64,000 bases of DNA from Symbiodinium natans. Taxonomy: Eukaryota; Sar; Dinophyceae; Suessiales; Symbiodiniaceae. The position numbers and the translations under genes were made by a program. Every line of letters starts with the position of its first letter. Positions within the stretch are counted from its first letter, which is position 1. The stretch is from NCBI GenBank assembly GCA_905221605.1, contig CAJNDS010002139.1, positions 124,001 through 188,000 of the forward strand. Reading direction: 5' to 3'. Below the pieces are notes generated by a model that was not told the origin of the DNA, did not search any database, and worked only from the letters and a program-made list of their open reading frames with translations. Positions 36,314 to 45,873 of the stretch are shown here, in pieces.

Positions 36314-37594
36314 TCAGGGGTTCGTGGCTTTGCATACGTCGTTGGCGTGTCTTTGGCTGTGGCCTGCCTGAGCGTCTTCTCCTTGTACTGGTCGCAAGTA
36401 TCGTAGCAGTAGGAGTCGATGTCGATTTTTTTTCAATTTTCGAGCAACTTCCAAGGGTCGGTGGCAAGGGTTGTCAGTGGAGGTGAGTGAGGCTTTGGCG
36501 TTCGTGAGCAGTTTCACCCAGGCTATGCTGCCTTTCGCAGCAGCGCCACGCAGCAATTGGCTCTTTTCCTCACACGTCATTCGCGGTGGTGTGCGGGTTT
36601 GTTGTAGAGTTCTAGCCACCTGCAAGGCACGGTGTTTGAAGGCTCGTTGCATCAAGTTGTGGCCTGTGTTGTCCCGTGTGTTTATGTCAGCTTTGTGTTT
36701 TAGCAGCAGGCGTACCAGTGATGTCGATCGCATGGATTCTGCAATGAGTATGGGAGTTGGTTCATGTGATGTTCTTGCGTGAACGTCCGCGGCGTTCTGC
36801 AATAGCAGTTTTGCAACGCGTGTATTTTGGCTGCGGCAAGCGGCTGTCAAGGGATTTTTGCCGTCGTCCGTGCCGTCGATGTCGGCTTGGGCCTGGATCA
36901 AAACTTGCACGACGTCTGTAGAATGAGAATTGCAGGCGGCTGCAAGGCTTAGTGGATTGCATGGAGACATGGGCATGTTGGGGTCGTGGTGTTCGTCGCA
37001 AATTAGCCTTCGAACCCAGGTCGGGTTGTTTGTTTCGATGGCTGCGGATAATGCTATCATTCCTCCGCTTCGGAATGACAGAACGATGACAAACAGAGTG
37101 ACCTGGGTGTTCTTGACGGTGGTTCTGCATTTCGCCCACGTCCATGTGTAGTCCATCGTCTTGTTGTTGTGGCTGAACTGAAGTCGAATTCGGTTAGAGT
37201 TAACTTCGAGCATCGCTGCTATGTGGGGTTTCAGGTCTTGGAGCACGCTGTCGGCTTGCTGAAAATTTTTGCTGGCGGTGTCAATGGTGCAGATCTCGTT
37301 GCCATTGAGGCCGTGAATGCTGAGCATTGTTTTGTCGTGAGAAATTATGCTCGATTCTGTGAGTGTTTGTTGTTTGTTTGGGTACACGATGGTGGACTGT
37401 GTGGTCCTAAGTGATGAACTTTGTGTTCTTAGCGTTATACTACAAGTTGAGCTAGTAGCAATTTCTTCGGCTGTCCGAAATGTGTTCATTAATCTTGGTG
37501 ACCTTCCTTGCAGACTTTCTGTTGCTGTATTCGTTGAGCCGATGTTGCATTGGGCGGAAATGTGCACGTGCTTTTTTTCTGGTGACTTGTTCAA
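36314..37594 (-). CDS. Ubiquitin-like/ankyrin-repeat protein next to the Helitron gene
   Basis: An open frame of 426 codons. From Met90 (37,327) it reads MLSIHGLNGNEICTID, the start of a ubiquitin-like domain of about 80 residues that ends with a VTLFVIVLSF strand. A linker with ALSAAIETNN and DPN follows, then four to five ankyrin-type repeats at about residues 195-390 (for example NPLTAACRSQNTRVAKLLL and TPILIAESMRSTSLVRLLL). The C-terminus is basic. The domain order, including the linker and the DPN, matches the gene at 11,276-12,280. The first 89 residues show no domain, so Met90 may be the true start, or the frame may hold part of an upstream intron. It has no break. It lies about 480 bases downstream of the Helitron stop on the same strand, so it could be captured cargo. 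The molecular partner is unknown. Confidence 0.7.
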   Translation of the reverse strand: MNKSPEKKHVHISAQCNIGSTNTATESLQGRSPRLMNTFRTAEEIATSSTCSITLRTQSSSLRTTQSTIVYPNKQQTLTESSIISHDKTMLSIHGLNGNEICTIDTASKNFQQADSVLQDLKPHIAAMLEVNSNRIRLQFSHNNKTMDYTWTWAKCRTTVKNTQVTLFVIVLSFRSGGMIALSAAIETNNPTWVRRLICDEHHDPNMPMSPCNPLSLAAACNSHSTDVVQVLIQAQADIDGTDDGKNPLTAACRSQNTRVAKLLLQNAADVHARTSHEPTPILIAESMRSTSLVRLLLKHKADINTRDNTGHNLMQRAFKHRALQVARTLQQTRTPPRMTCEEKSQLLRGAAAKGSIAWVKLLTNAKASLTSTDNPCHRPLEVARKLKKNRHRLLLLRYLRPVQGEDAQAGHSQRHANDVCKATNP

Positions 37595-38073
37595 TGTTGA
37601 CTTGCTTTAGTTGGCATGCGAGGCACAACGGGTTCAAGGAGCTTGGTGAGTAAGGCATCGGGCATGCATGCTTAATTTAGTTGATTCTGTTCGGGATTCA
37701 ATTCTGGCAGAACTTGTAGCCGTGTGTTTTTTTGTCGTTGCGTCGATATAAGCCGTCTGATTGTTCTTTACCGGCGTCCTCTTCGTTGTCTTGGGTCCAT
37801 ATGCTATGGCTCTGAATTACAATGATGGTACGTCGATGCATGTTCGGAGAGGCAGCCGACTACTTTTGATGTGCTCGTCGCTTTGGACGTGCGTTGTCGT
37901 GGCACTGCTGACACAGGTGGTCGTCAGTGGTTGGGTGGGCGAAGTCTGTATACTCTCCCACGTTGCTCTGGATGTACTGTTTTTTATGCGTCTTCTCTGT
38001 TCTCTTGAGTTTGCATGCTGCTGCTTGGAGTGTGGTGAATGGTACTCTGATTGTTGTGCGGAGAGGCAGCCTG
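37595..38073 (-). pseudogene. Decayed tandem copy of the zinc-module coding segment
   Basis: A stretch of about 212 bp (about 37,845-38,055) resembles the end of the Helitron gene (about 38,057-38,260). On the minus strand both contain a CxxC pair followed by NPKR/RPKR and H(R/Q)K, and on the plus strand both share GGAGAGGCAGCC. The downstream copy keeps LCQQC and RPKRRAHQK but has lost the first CxxC (now within KTHKKQ) and lies after the gene's stop. It looks like a duplicated zinc module that is no longer coding. Confidence 0.6.
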
Positions 38074-38968
38074 CTACTTTCGATGTGTTGTTCGTTTTGG
38101 ATTAGCGGTTTTGCGGCACTGGGGGCACAGACGGTCGTTGGAGTTGTGAGTGGGTGGAGCCTGCATAGTGTCCCAGGTCGCTTTACATTTTTTGCAGGTG
38201 CGGTGTCCACGTGGTGGTACTTGACGGCCGTCGGTGCAGTTGATGCATATTTTGTTGTGAGTGGCGCCGTGCATGGCCTTGTTGAGATAGAATCTGTTGC
38301 AGGATCGGCACATGAACTTGTTACCTGTTGATTGCATTTCTTGCTCGAATTTGGTCTGGCACTCGAGACAGCTGATGGCTTGGGTTGGGAAGCTTCGCAT
38401 GCAGTCGGAGAACTGGTCCAGGTCCATGGTTCTCGTGCAGCTTGCGCATGTTAGCGGCGCAGTGTTCGTTTCTATGCATCGCATGCACCTGCGTTCGTTG
38501 TCGGAGAGTTGTTCGTGCAACTGGGCTCTGTGGAAGGCATCTTCGGGCTTGTGAATTCCGCAATCTCGGCAGGTGTACTTCTGCTTCTTGCCATTGATCC
38601 GGCGAAACAAGGTATTTTTTCTTTTACCGTTCGTTTGGACGTTTTGACAGTTGAGACAATCGGCGGGTTTTGTGGCCTGGATGTTTTTCCATTGCAAGTC
38701 CGAGAAGGCTTCTAGGGTCTTGATTTCTTTGCATGTCGAACAGCAGGCGGTCGGCCACCTTGCTTCTTGGACGTCTTGTATGGTCAGTTCCTTGCGCAGC
38801 TTTTTGAGCAATAATTCGGGTCCATCTGGTGCGCCACGTTGAAAGAGCCATAGTGGAAAGGGGCGCAATATGAGAAGGTCTTCTCGACTGCAAACGCGAC
38901 TGGCCGCCACTGTGCCGTATGACGTGTGTGTGAGACGATCTATGTTCAGGTCCAAGAGAACCGCGCTC
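38074..38968 (-). CDS. Helitron gene, exon 7 (helicase end and zinc-module tail)
   Basis: 298 codons including the stop. The first part (YGTVAASRVCSREDLLILRP) completes the helicase. It then carries five cysteine modules: CSTC/CLNC, CRDC/CMRC, CASC/CLEC, CRSC/CINC and CKKC/CPQC. The spacing resembles Stc1-type or zinc-ribbon domains (inference). Such a tail may bind nucleic acid or protein partners. Confidence 0.85.
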
Positions 38969-41900
38969 CTTGGAAGGGTTGAGAGTGCATGTGCAGCTGT
39001 GCTAGTGCTGTCGGTGGGTTTGAATCGGAGATAGTGTGCTGTGGTTTGTTTGATTGCAGCTTAGTCGCAGTGTTTTTCCTTGGCTGCTGTGGGCCGTGAT
39101 CGCGAAGGCTGGACTCAATGGCAGTTGCGTCCTTTTCACCCCCAAGACGGGACATTTCCTTCCTTTGTCGAGTTTCCAAGTTCTGGTCCATGGCATGATA
39201 GGATAGAGTCCCGGTTCTCGGCTGCCGTCTAAGGTCCAGTCTGCATCGTAGAATTTGACGTACCTGATCTCTGCTATTCTAGTCAGACGGATGTTAACTT
39301 GAAATAACAGTTGTACAGAAACGAATACGTGAATGATTCTAAAGATACAGTTTCACGTGCATGTGTATGTATATGTTTATGCTGTGTTGTTTCGTTTGGA
39401 TATTCTTTTTGCGGATCGATGACACTACTCGTGGTTGTTGTTGATTTTCCGGCCATTCCCAGGAGTGAACATAGCCGAGGCGACCTTTCAGCAGGTACTT
39501 GTCGGAGCGGTCGATGTGCTGGGTGAGTTGCACTGGCAATCCGATTGCCAAAGGCAGCATGCCCAGGAGCCCTTCTGTGTCCATGTCGTGGTAGCGTAAC
39601 CAGCGAATTTTGGCGGTTTTGTCGCACGCTTGGGTTTGCATGACTTCTGTGCCGGCTTTGTCTCGTGCGACGGACCAGCGGAGGGGAAGGCCCGTGGCTT
39701 GGGCGAAGCTGGCGGCTCGGTCTTTGTTGATTTGATACTTTGCGTCGTTGTTGGCAACGATGACTGTGCCGCACAGGAATTTGTCTTCGCTCAGTCGTGG
39801 GTCTTGTGGTGAGTCGATGACTCGTTTGCGGCTTCTTTTTTCGGCTTCGGTCAGGGTGCATCCATCGACGTGCTGGCCGTGCAAGTACTTCCAGTTGGTT
39901 TCAGACAGGCGGCCTGAACGCATCTCGGCGACGACCTGTCAGGAGAAGCAGGGATTGGGGGGGTGGGGGGGTAGGAGGTTCAGGGGGGTATGGGCGGGAA
40001 TTCGAGAGGATGAGGCAATGTGTGGACGTTTTACTTGATGTGGTGAGTGTTTTGTTCTTTTGGATGCTTTGACCTGGTTGGGAGTCTTTTGTTTGTTTTT
40101 TTTTTTCGAAGTGCATTGTGCCTCGTTCCACCATTTGTCCTTGCAGCGCTCTTTTTGCACGAGTTCGGTTACGCCTTGCAATGCTCCGCACCAGACGAGC
40201 TCCCGGCCTGCTTGAATCAGTGGATCCGCCGCTACTTGTGCTTGGCTGCTTGCAGGTTTCAGGTAGGCTGGTATGTCCACGAGGCTGCCACCTTCTGGAG
40301 GCGGTAGTTGGTTGAAATCGCCGAGAAACACGACGTTGAGGCCGGCGAAGGGTCTCACTCGTCCCGTGACGTCGTGCTTCCAGCGGCTGGCGGCTGGGGT
40401 GGCGCTGCGAATGCGAGCTTCGATTTGTGTGAGGAGCGTGGCGCTGACCATGCCGATTTCGTCGATGATTAACCATCGCCAGAGGGCTATGCGCTTGGCG
40501 GTGTCTGGAGACATGCCCTTGTCGAGGCTGTGGCGCCCCATGGAGAGTCCGCAACTGGCGTGGAGCGTCTTTCCGCGGATGTCTGCGGCGTTGGTTGCCT
40601 GGAACGCGGCGGTCTCGAAGTCGATTCCCTGGACGTAGCCGAGGACATCTTGGAAAAGCGCACGCATGCATTTGAGAACGTGGGTTTTGCCGCTGCCCGG
40701 ACCGCCGTGGAGAAGCCAGACGAGCGGCTCGTCCGCTTGCAGTCTGGTGTCGTTGCTTGGCGTCAGGTTGTATTCCACTAGAATCCTGTTTACGATCAGT
40801 TGCATGAAGCTTTTTTGTTGTTCGTTTAAAGTGGACTGAATTTTCTTGCTGTTTAGCCATGTGTGTAGTTTGTCTGCGGTGATTCTGTTCTGGTGGGTTA
40901 CGACGGGTCGTTGGTAAGGGTGGTGGAGGCCTGTTTGTTGCTGCTGCTCGGTCGATGTTTGTAGTCTGCGCGAGTCTTTTGCTGCTTGGATCAGCTTGTC
41001 TGGGTCCGCTACGCCGGGTGAGGACTTCAGCAGCGAGTTCTGTGTCGCAGCCATTTTGGACAGCGGGTTGCTTTCTGGTGTGTGTGAAAGCCAGATCTTT
41101 TGGCTGAGATCAAACATGTTTTTTGTAAGCTGGCCTCGTTTCATTGTGGTCGTTGTTGCTGTTGCGTCTTCTGAAGGTTCCGGAGCCGTGGCTTCTGGGT
41201 CGTCGTTATCGTCTTCGGCTCCTCGAACCCTCGTGGTTTTGGCGAGTTGCAAGTCGTCGTCTTCGAAGTGATACATGATGTCTTCTAAGTTATCGTTGTC
41301 GCTGTTGCAGCAGAGGTCGTTGTTTATTTGCAGTTGGCGTGGTAGACAGAAGGTGAAAGCGTAGTTCAGGACGTAGCGCTTGACTTCCTCCGTGGCCCAG
41401 CCTGTGTGGGTCGCCCATCTCATGAGGGCCTCCTTCCAGGTTGTCGTGTCGGGACCTTTTAGCGTGCCTATGTACGGAGCTTCGTCGGTGGCGTCATTTT
41501 TGGTGCCGCTCCAGGGTCGGAAGAGAACCAGGAGGCGTTTCGCGTGCTCTTCGTCGTTTCGTCCGTACGTGGCTTTGAACACTACAGGAACATGTGGCCT
41601 TGGTCGGGGTACGATGATCCAGTCGTGTCGGAACGGTTCGTGCGTTGGATCATCCGTCATGGGACTCATGGGCATCCAGTCGTCATCTCCGCGTTCGTGT
41701 ATTCGATAGTGCAAGCCGGGTTGGAGCTTCTGCCAGAAGGTTCCTGCATTAATTTGTTTCGAGCCGGCTTCGGTGAGGTAGGCGTGGTATTTCTTGGGTC
41801 GTGGTTGCGCTGCGTCACCTGGTTGTTGCTCGAGGTGGTGAGGCCGAGTTGCCATCTTCGTGCTGTAGTATCTGAGAAACTCGTAGGCGGACAAGGGGCT

Positions 41901-43078
41901 CACCTCAGGTCGCCGTCCTCGATGAGCGTAGATGGTCCAGAACGCGGGCTTGGGAATGGCTTGGCGGTTGCAGGTTTTTCTGGTGTCTTTACAAATCATT
42001 GCTTGTTCTTGTCTGGGTTGGTTGGTGGTCACGATTTCCTCGAGCAACTGGAGTCCGTGATGTAGGTTGATTTGTTGGCATGGGCTCGTTTTCACTGCCT
42101 CAGCTTTGGTGGGGTCCAGATGGCCGGCGTGCTGGACGAGGTTGGTGCATTCCACGGCTCCACGGACCACGCCTCGGGCATAGCAATCTGTGGCGAGTCT
42201 TTTGGCTGTGCGTGCCCCGACGTATCCGGTGTTGGGGTTGTGCTGCAGTTCCTTGGTCAGGTCGTGTTCTTGCGCGGCTTGGCTTTTGTTCCATTCGTGC
42301 ACTTCGTTGATGGCGATGGGCAGGCGCTTGCACTGGTAGTCGCAGGCGTAGCCGGCCTGCGCGGACTGGTTGATCTGGGCTTGGCGCATGATTTCCCAGA
42401 TGTTGTCTTCGCTTGTGCAGTTTTCATCGCAGCAGGCGGGATCGTGGAATTGTTGGGTGATGGGGAAGCGGTATGGGACCTGGACGTCGCTATTGCATCG
42501 TAGTGCTGCGAGCATGGCTGGATGGGTGCCGTTGAGGTTCGCGTCGTTGCAAGGCCCCCAGAGCAGGCCTAAGGCGCTGCGTTTGCCCTTGGTTGGCATG
42601 TCCATGTTTTCTGCTAGGCCCTTGCAGATGAGGAGGCTTTTGTCTGTTAGGCGCTTGTCTCGTGGGAAGCCGGCTTTGCATTTGGTGGGATCTTTGGGGT
42701 CTTTGCAGTGGCGTAGTGGCATGGGAGGTCCGTCGGGTGTGTTGGGAAGGTGGACGTGGTGTTGTTTTAGCTGTTGGAGTTTTTCGACGTCTTCGTTTAG
42801 GTAGAGCTGTCTCCAGGTCTCGGCAGGCAGCTTGCTGTCGCTTTGATAGTCGGGACGGCTGAGCGCGAGCGTTGAGCTGCGGAAAGCTGGCCAGGCTGCT
42901 TCGGTTTCGTGGCGATGTCGTTGCCATTCTTCTGGGTTGGAATACACGGTGCGGGAGACGTGTGAAACGTAGTTTTGGTACTGCTTCAGCATTTTCATCT
43001 GTTGCTCTGAACTCAGTTTCTGCAGATCGGCGATGGGTCTGAATTGGTGGAAGCTCTGCACGAAAACCTGTGCAAGTC

Positions 43079-43118
<40 letters not shown>

Positions 43119-45796
43119 TGTGTGTGTCTGTGTGTGTCTGTGTGTGTCTGTGTGTGTCTGTGTGTGTCTGTGTGTGTCTGTGTGTGTCTGTGTGTGTCTC
43201 TGTGTGTGTGTGTGTGTATGTTTTTCTGTATGTGAATCTTTCTGTGTTTGTGTGTGCACCTGTGGGGTTGTGATGTGGATAGGTGGTTACATTGTGGGAC
43301 TGTGAAAGATTTGGGCGTAGTGTATACATTTGTAGTATGTGATTTTTATATGTTTTTTTGTGTGGTGTCAGAGGGGGGGAGAGGGTGAACGTGCGAGTAT
43401 GTGCTTGTGCCCGTGTGTACTTTGAGTTGGGTCATTGAACAGTTCCTTTCTTTGTGGTTCGGACCTGGAAGTGGATGTGCAGGCTTCCGCTTTTCTGACA
43501 CTCGATCGAGCCATAGACGGAGTCTACGCGTCCGAAGATTCCTCCGCATGCCATGGCGTTGCTGCCGAAGGCGTCTGTGCAAGGATTGTTGGTCATTGCG
43601 CATTCGGGACAATTGGGACAGAATCTTACTCCGAATAGGTGCCGCATGGCCAGTTGCACGAGCACGCGGAAGCCTTCCGCGCATGCTAACGGGTCCTTGG
43701 CTAGCATGGCTCGGCGCTCGTCATAGGCGGGCAGTTGAGTCATCAGTTTTTCCGGATCGAGGCTGTAGTACTCCACGTTGAGATCCGGTTTGTTTTTGGA
43801 CTGATATGACCTGGTGGCTTCTTCGGTGGTGGCGGGATCGCATTCTCTAGCTCTTGCCAGGCGCACCATGAGGACCTGCGTGGTGTTGCTGTTCTTGTTA
43901 TGTTTTTTGGCGGCGGTGGTGGCGCGTGGTTATTCGCCGGTCTTCGTGGGATCATTTTTAGTGATCGGATATTCACTGTCGTTTTGCATGTGTTTGTGTG
44001 CTTAGAGAAGAAGGCTGGTCAGGGTTTTGTTCTGTTCGTTTTCAAACCAAGATGCGGAGTCTCTTTCGGAGGGGGAGAAGGTTACGAAGAGCGGCGTCCC
44101 GTAGCAAATTCGATTGGCGTGAGTTTCTTGTCTCATGATGCTTCTGACGTCGTGGGTGCCCGGAATGTTGCGGCAGCGTGCCGTGCAGTTGTCCAGCACC
44201 TGCACGTGTGGCTTTTGACGTGTGGGAAACGCATACTGGTTGTTCTTTTTGTCAGAGAGCAGAAGAGAGTCTAAAAATGATGTAAGAGAGAGAACAAAAG
44301 ATGACCAACAAAAACAATAACATAAAAAACAACAAAGAGAAGGAGAGAAAGAAAGAGAGAAAACCAGAGATAGATGCCACTCGGATGTGTGCCAGGGATC
44401 GGGCCTTCTTTGCGGCTTCGGATAGGCCGATGCTGTACTTGACCTTGCTCAGATCGCCTTTGACGGGCTTGATCTGGTTGCTGATGTCCATGTACTTGCC
44501 GTGATGGAGCGCGTTCTGGATTTCGTTCAGTCCGTGAAGTATTTCGAGGTTGCTGAATTTCCGGTGGTCGCCCTGTTCGTCGATCGTTGCATACATGAAG
44601 GTGTTTTGTTGCAGGTTTACCATGGTTCGGAAGAGGAAGTTCCAGGTCGTGAAGCCGAATGTCCAGTCTCGTCTAAACTGTGTTTCGGCGCGACGTAGCA
44701 TGGCTGCCGCCCAGGCGTGAATGTGGACGGGTGGTGCGTTGGGGTCTCGGCTGCGTCTGTTTGTGATGCCCCTCTCGTTGCGGTCATCTTCTGCTTTTTG
44801 TGTTCGGGTGTCTTGCACGTCGGGACAGGCTGTGGCGTAGCTGAAGCAGAAGCAGAAAGCGGTGGCGAAGTACATAGGTTCAAACTGGTCGATGAGCTGG
44901 TTGCCCGTTCTGACTTCGAAGGTGTCCATCTTTTTGTGCAGCTGTGGTGTCAGTTGGTCTCGGAGATTGTTTAAGGCCGCGACGGCGATTGAGTTTTGAT
45001 TTTCTCGTTCCTCGCTGCGTCCTTCGGCCAAGATGCCTTGCGCGCGTTGGCTGGCAAATATTTCGCCGGCTTTCGATTCATCTTCGTGAGGGTGGTCCAC
45101 GGGTGTTGCGGCTTTTTGTGGTTGTAGCTTTCCCCAGTCGTCGCTGTTTTGCATGACCTCGATTACTTTTAGGACTTCGGGTGGAATGCCGTCTTCTGGG
45201 AGCTCGCTGGCCGTTCTTTGTATGTTCTCTGCTCGTGTCTTCTGGAAGGCTGGATGGCCCGACTTCTTCATGTCGAGGATCAGCTGCACGACCACCTCTC
45301 GGCGCACAGTGGCCTGGTGAATGAGCGTCTTCAATTCGGAGGCAGTCGTTTTGCGCGTTTTGTTCGTTTTCAGAAGGACTCTTACGATTTCTCCCAGCTG
45401 CTTTCCTGTGCGTGGTAGTTGTGGTGGACTTTCTTCGGAGTTCAGTGCGTCCTTGAGGTTTGTGAGAAGTTCTTCCCAGGGCATCGGGAAAGTGAGTGCG
45501 TTTCCTCTTGCTCCCAGTCGATGGAGTGCTGCGTGGGCCTTGGCGTCGAGGGCTGCTGTGGTTCCTCTTTCTTCTTCTCCATATCGTGCTTCCATGGAGA
45601 AGCAGATTAGGGTGGTTACGCAGGGGCTGGCGCAGATCATTTCCATCACTGTCACGTTTTCTTTGTAGAGGCGTTCGGGGGCGAATCCCGTCCACATGTC
45701 ATTGCACAGGCTCAGGGGCGGTAGCTGTCCCTTTCTTAGGTTTGCACTAGAGGCGTTGGATGGGTGATCTTCTGGGCAGAGAAATGTCCCGTCCAC
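38074..45796 (-). CDS. Helitron-type rolling-circle transposase (Rep/HUH nuclease plus Pif1-like helicase), seven exons
   Basis: Seven minus-strand exons join in frame into about 2,184 residues with no stop or frameshift: 45,796-44,381; 44,235-44,056; 43,875-43,465; 43,067-40,122; 39,935-39,424; 39,263-39,069; 38,968-38,074. Domains in order are: a DUF6570-like N-terminus (LPPLSLCNDMWTG); a Rep nuclease with GTPLFVTFSP (about residue 518), H-I-H at 665-667 and a Tyr pair in GYACDYQCKR (909 and 913); and a Pif1-type helicase with GGPGSGKT (1457-1464), IIDE (Asp1538, Glu1539), GDFNQLPP (1585-1592) and TAHSSQGKTL (ending at 1887). A cysteine-rich tail with five CxxC...CxxC modules follows. The role known for this family is nicking and rolling-circle copying of the element in the nucleus. 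The 5' end is open: the frame begins at GTG after an in-frame stop, and a good acceptor (CTCTGCCCAG|AA) puts a likely exon start at 45,771, so an upstream exon is probably missing. Intact motifs suggest recent activity. Confidence 0.9.
38969..39068 (-). other. Helitron intron 6 (GC-AG, 100 nt)
   Basis: Donor ACACT|GCGACT and acceptor TCCAAG|GAGCGC, phase 2. Splicing gives GKTLSAVLLDLN, which fits the continuous helicase motif. Read-through breaks it. Confidence 0.85.
39069..39263 (-). CDS. Helitron gene, exon 6 (final helicase motifs)
   Basis: 65 codons including split ones. It contains LGVKRTQLPLSPAFAITAHS followed by SQGKTL, the helicase motif near the end of Pif1-type domains. It ends at a GC donor inside the last Leu codon. 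Confidence 0.9.
39264..39423 (-). other. Helitron intron 5 (GT-AG, 160 nt)
   Basis: Donor GTAGT|GTCATC and acceptor ATCAG|GTACGT, phase 2. Joins PRVV to YVKFYDADWTLDG. Confidence 0.8.
39424..39935 (-). CDS. Helitron gene, exon 5 (helicase middle region)
   Basis: 170 codons plus two bases. It contains FLCGTVIVANNDAKYQIN, matching the Pif1 motif that follows motif III, and GLLGMLPLAIGLPVQLTQHI, a typical segment before the final helicase motifs. It ends in PENQQQPRVV at a GT donor. Confidence 0.9.
39936..40121 (-). other. Helitron intron 4 (GC-AG, 186 nt)
   Basis: Donor GAG|GCACAA and acceptor GACAG|GTCGTC, phase 0, joining WWNE to VVAEMRSGRL. Read-through would give a lysine- and proline-rich tail, not helicase sequence. 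Confidence 0.85.
40122..43067 (-). CDS. Helitron gene, exon 4 (Rep Y2 motif to helicase motif III)
   Basis: 982 codons without interruption. Early part: the Rep tyrosine pair in QAGYACDYQCKRLPI. The middle is acidic and low in conservation (a DDDNDDPEA-type stretch). The last third is the Pif1-type helicase with GGPGSGKTHVLKCM, WRWLIIDEIGMVS and LNVVFLGDFNQLPP. It ends with DKWWNE at a GC donor (40,121). Confidence 0.95.
43068..43464 (-). other. Helitron intron 3 (GT-AG, 397 nt) with GT/CA microsatellite
   Basis: Donor CAG|GTCCGA and acceptor GCACAG|GTTTTC, phase 0, joining HIHFQ to VFVQSFHQF. The acceptor-proximal part at about 43,081-43,220 is a (TG)n/(TGTGTGTC)n microsatellite on the plus strand, unusually close to the splice site. 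Confidence 0.85.
43081..43220 (+). repeat. (TG)n and TGTGTGTC microsatellite within intron 3
   Basis: An array of TG dinucleotides followed by repeated TGTGTGTCTG blocks and TG again. On the gene strand it is a CA-rich tract ending about 13 bases before the exon 4 acceptor. Confidence 0.95.
43465..43875 (-). CDS. Helitron gene, exon 3 (Rep core with HUH motif)
   Basis: 137 codons. It ends with VYGSIECQKSGSLHIHFQ, which carries the two metal-binding histidines of the HUH endonuclease (H-I-H). Upstream are a CPNCPEC cysteine cluster and FGSNAMACGG, as in other Helitron Rep domains. Confidence 0.9.
43876..44055 (-). other. Helitron intron 2 (GC-AG, 180 nt)
   Basis: Donor TCC|GCATCT and acceptor ACGCAG|GTCCTC, phase 0. 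Reading through gives a stop-terminated tail that does not look Rep-like, while splicing restores the Rep sequence. Confidence 0.75.
44056..44235 (-). CDS. Helitron gene, exon 2 (start of Rep domain)
   Basis: 60 codons. It contains LPGT-like NIPGTHDVR and the first conserved Rep motif, GTPLFVTFSPSERDS. The donor at 44,055 is GC, placed exactly where the Rep alignment expects the next segment (VLMVRLARAR) to follow. Confidence 0.85.
44236..44380 (-). other. Helitron intron 1 (GT-AG, 145 nt)
   Basis: It starts GTGGCATC, is pyrimidine-rich on the minus strand, and ends AACCAG before TATGCG. Phase 0. It is the only one of the six introns whose acceptor is not followed by G. Confidence 0.6.
44381..45796 (-). 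CDS. Helitron gene, exon 1 (DUF6570-like and linker)
   Basis: Encodes about 472 residues. LPPLSLCNDMWTGFAPERLY is near the N-terminus, followed by a CASPCVTTLICF segment, characteristic of the domain (DUF6570) found at the start of many Helitron proteins. The later part is helical and charged and ends with IHAWAAAMLRRAETQFRRDW and ARSLAHIR. The donor is probably GT at 44,380 (after HIR), because that donor keeps phase 0 with exon 2; a GT eight codons inside would not. The start is probably a splice acceptor at 45,771 and not an initiation codon. Confidence 0.85.
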
Positions 45797-45873
45797 ATGT
45801 CATATGTTTTTGTACAGGTTCTCTTCAGGTGGCGGTATCGATGCTGTCCCACGCGCGTGTCTTAGGTGTTGGG
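45667..45873 (-). repeat. Diverged tandem duplication at the Helitron 5' coding end
   Basis: The segment at about 45,667-45,745, which encodes LPPLSLCNDMWTG, resembles about 45,751-45,873. Shared plus-strand words are AGGCGTT, CCCGTCCACATGTCAT, ACAGG(C/T)TC, GGCGGTA and TCTTAGGT. The upstream copy still spells DMWTG in one frame but is interrupted, so it is not functional coding sequence in the present model. Confidence 0.6.

Noticed and set aside
35387..36467. Minus-strand proline-rich frames of 287-339 codons
   Set aside because: Explained by the G-rich low-complexity region and poly-G. They overlap the ankyrin gene's end in another frame.
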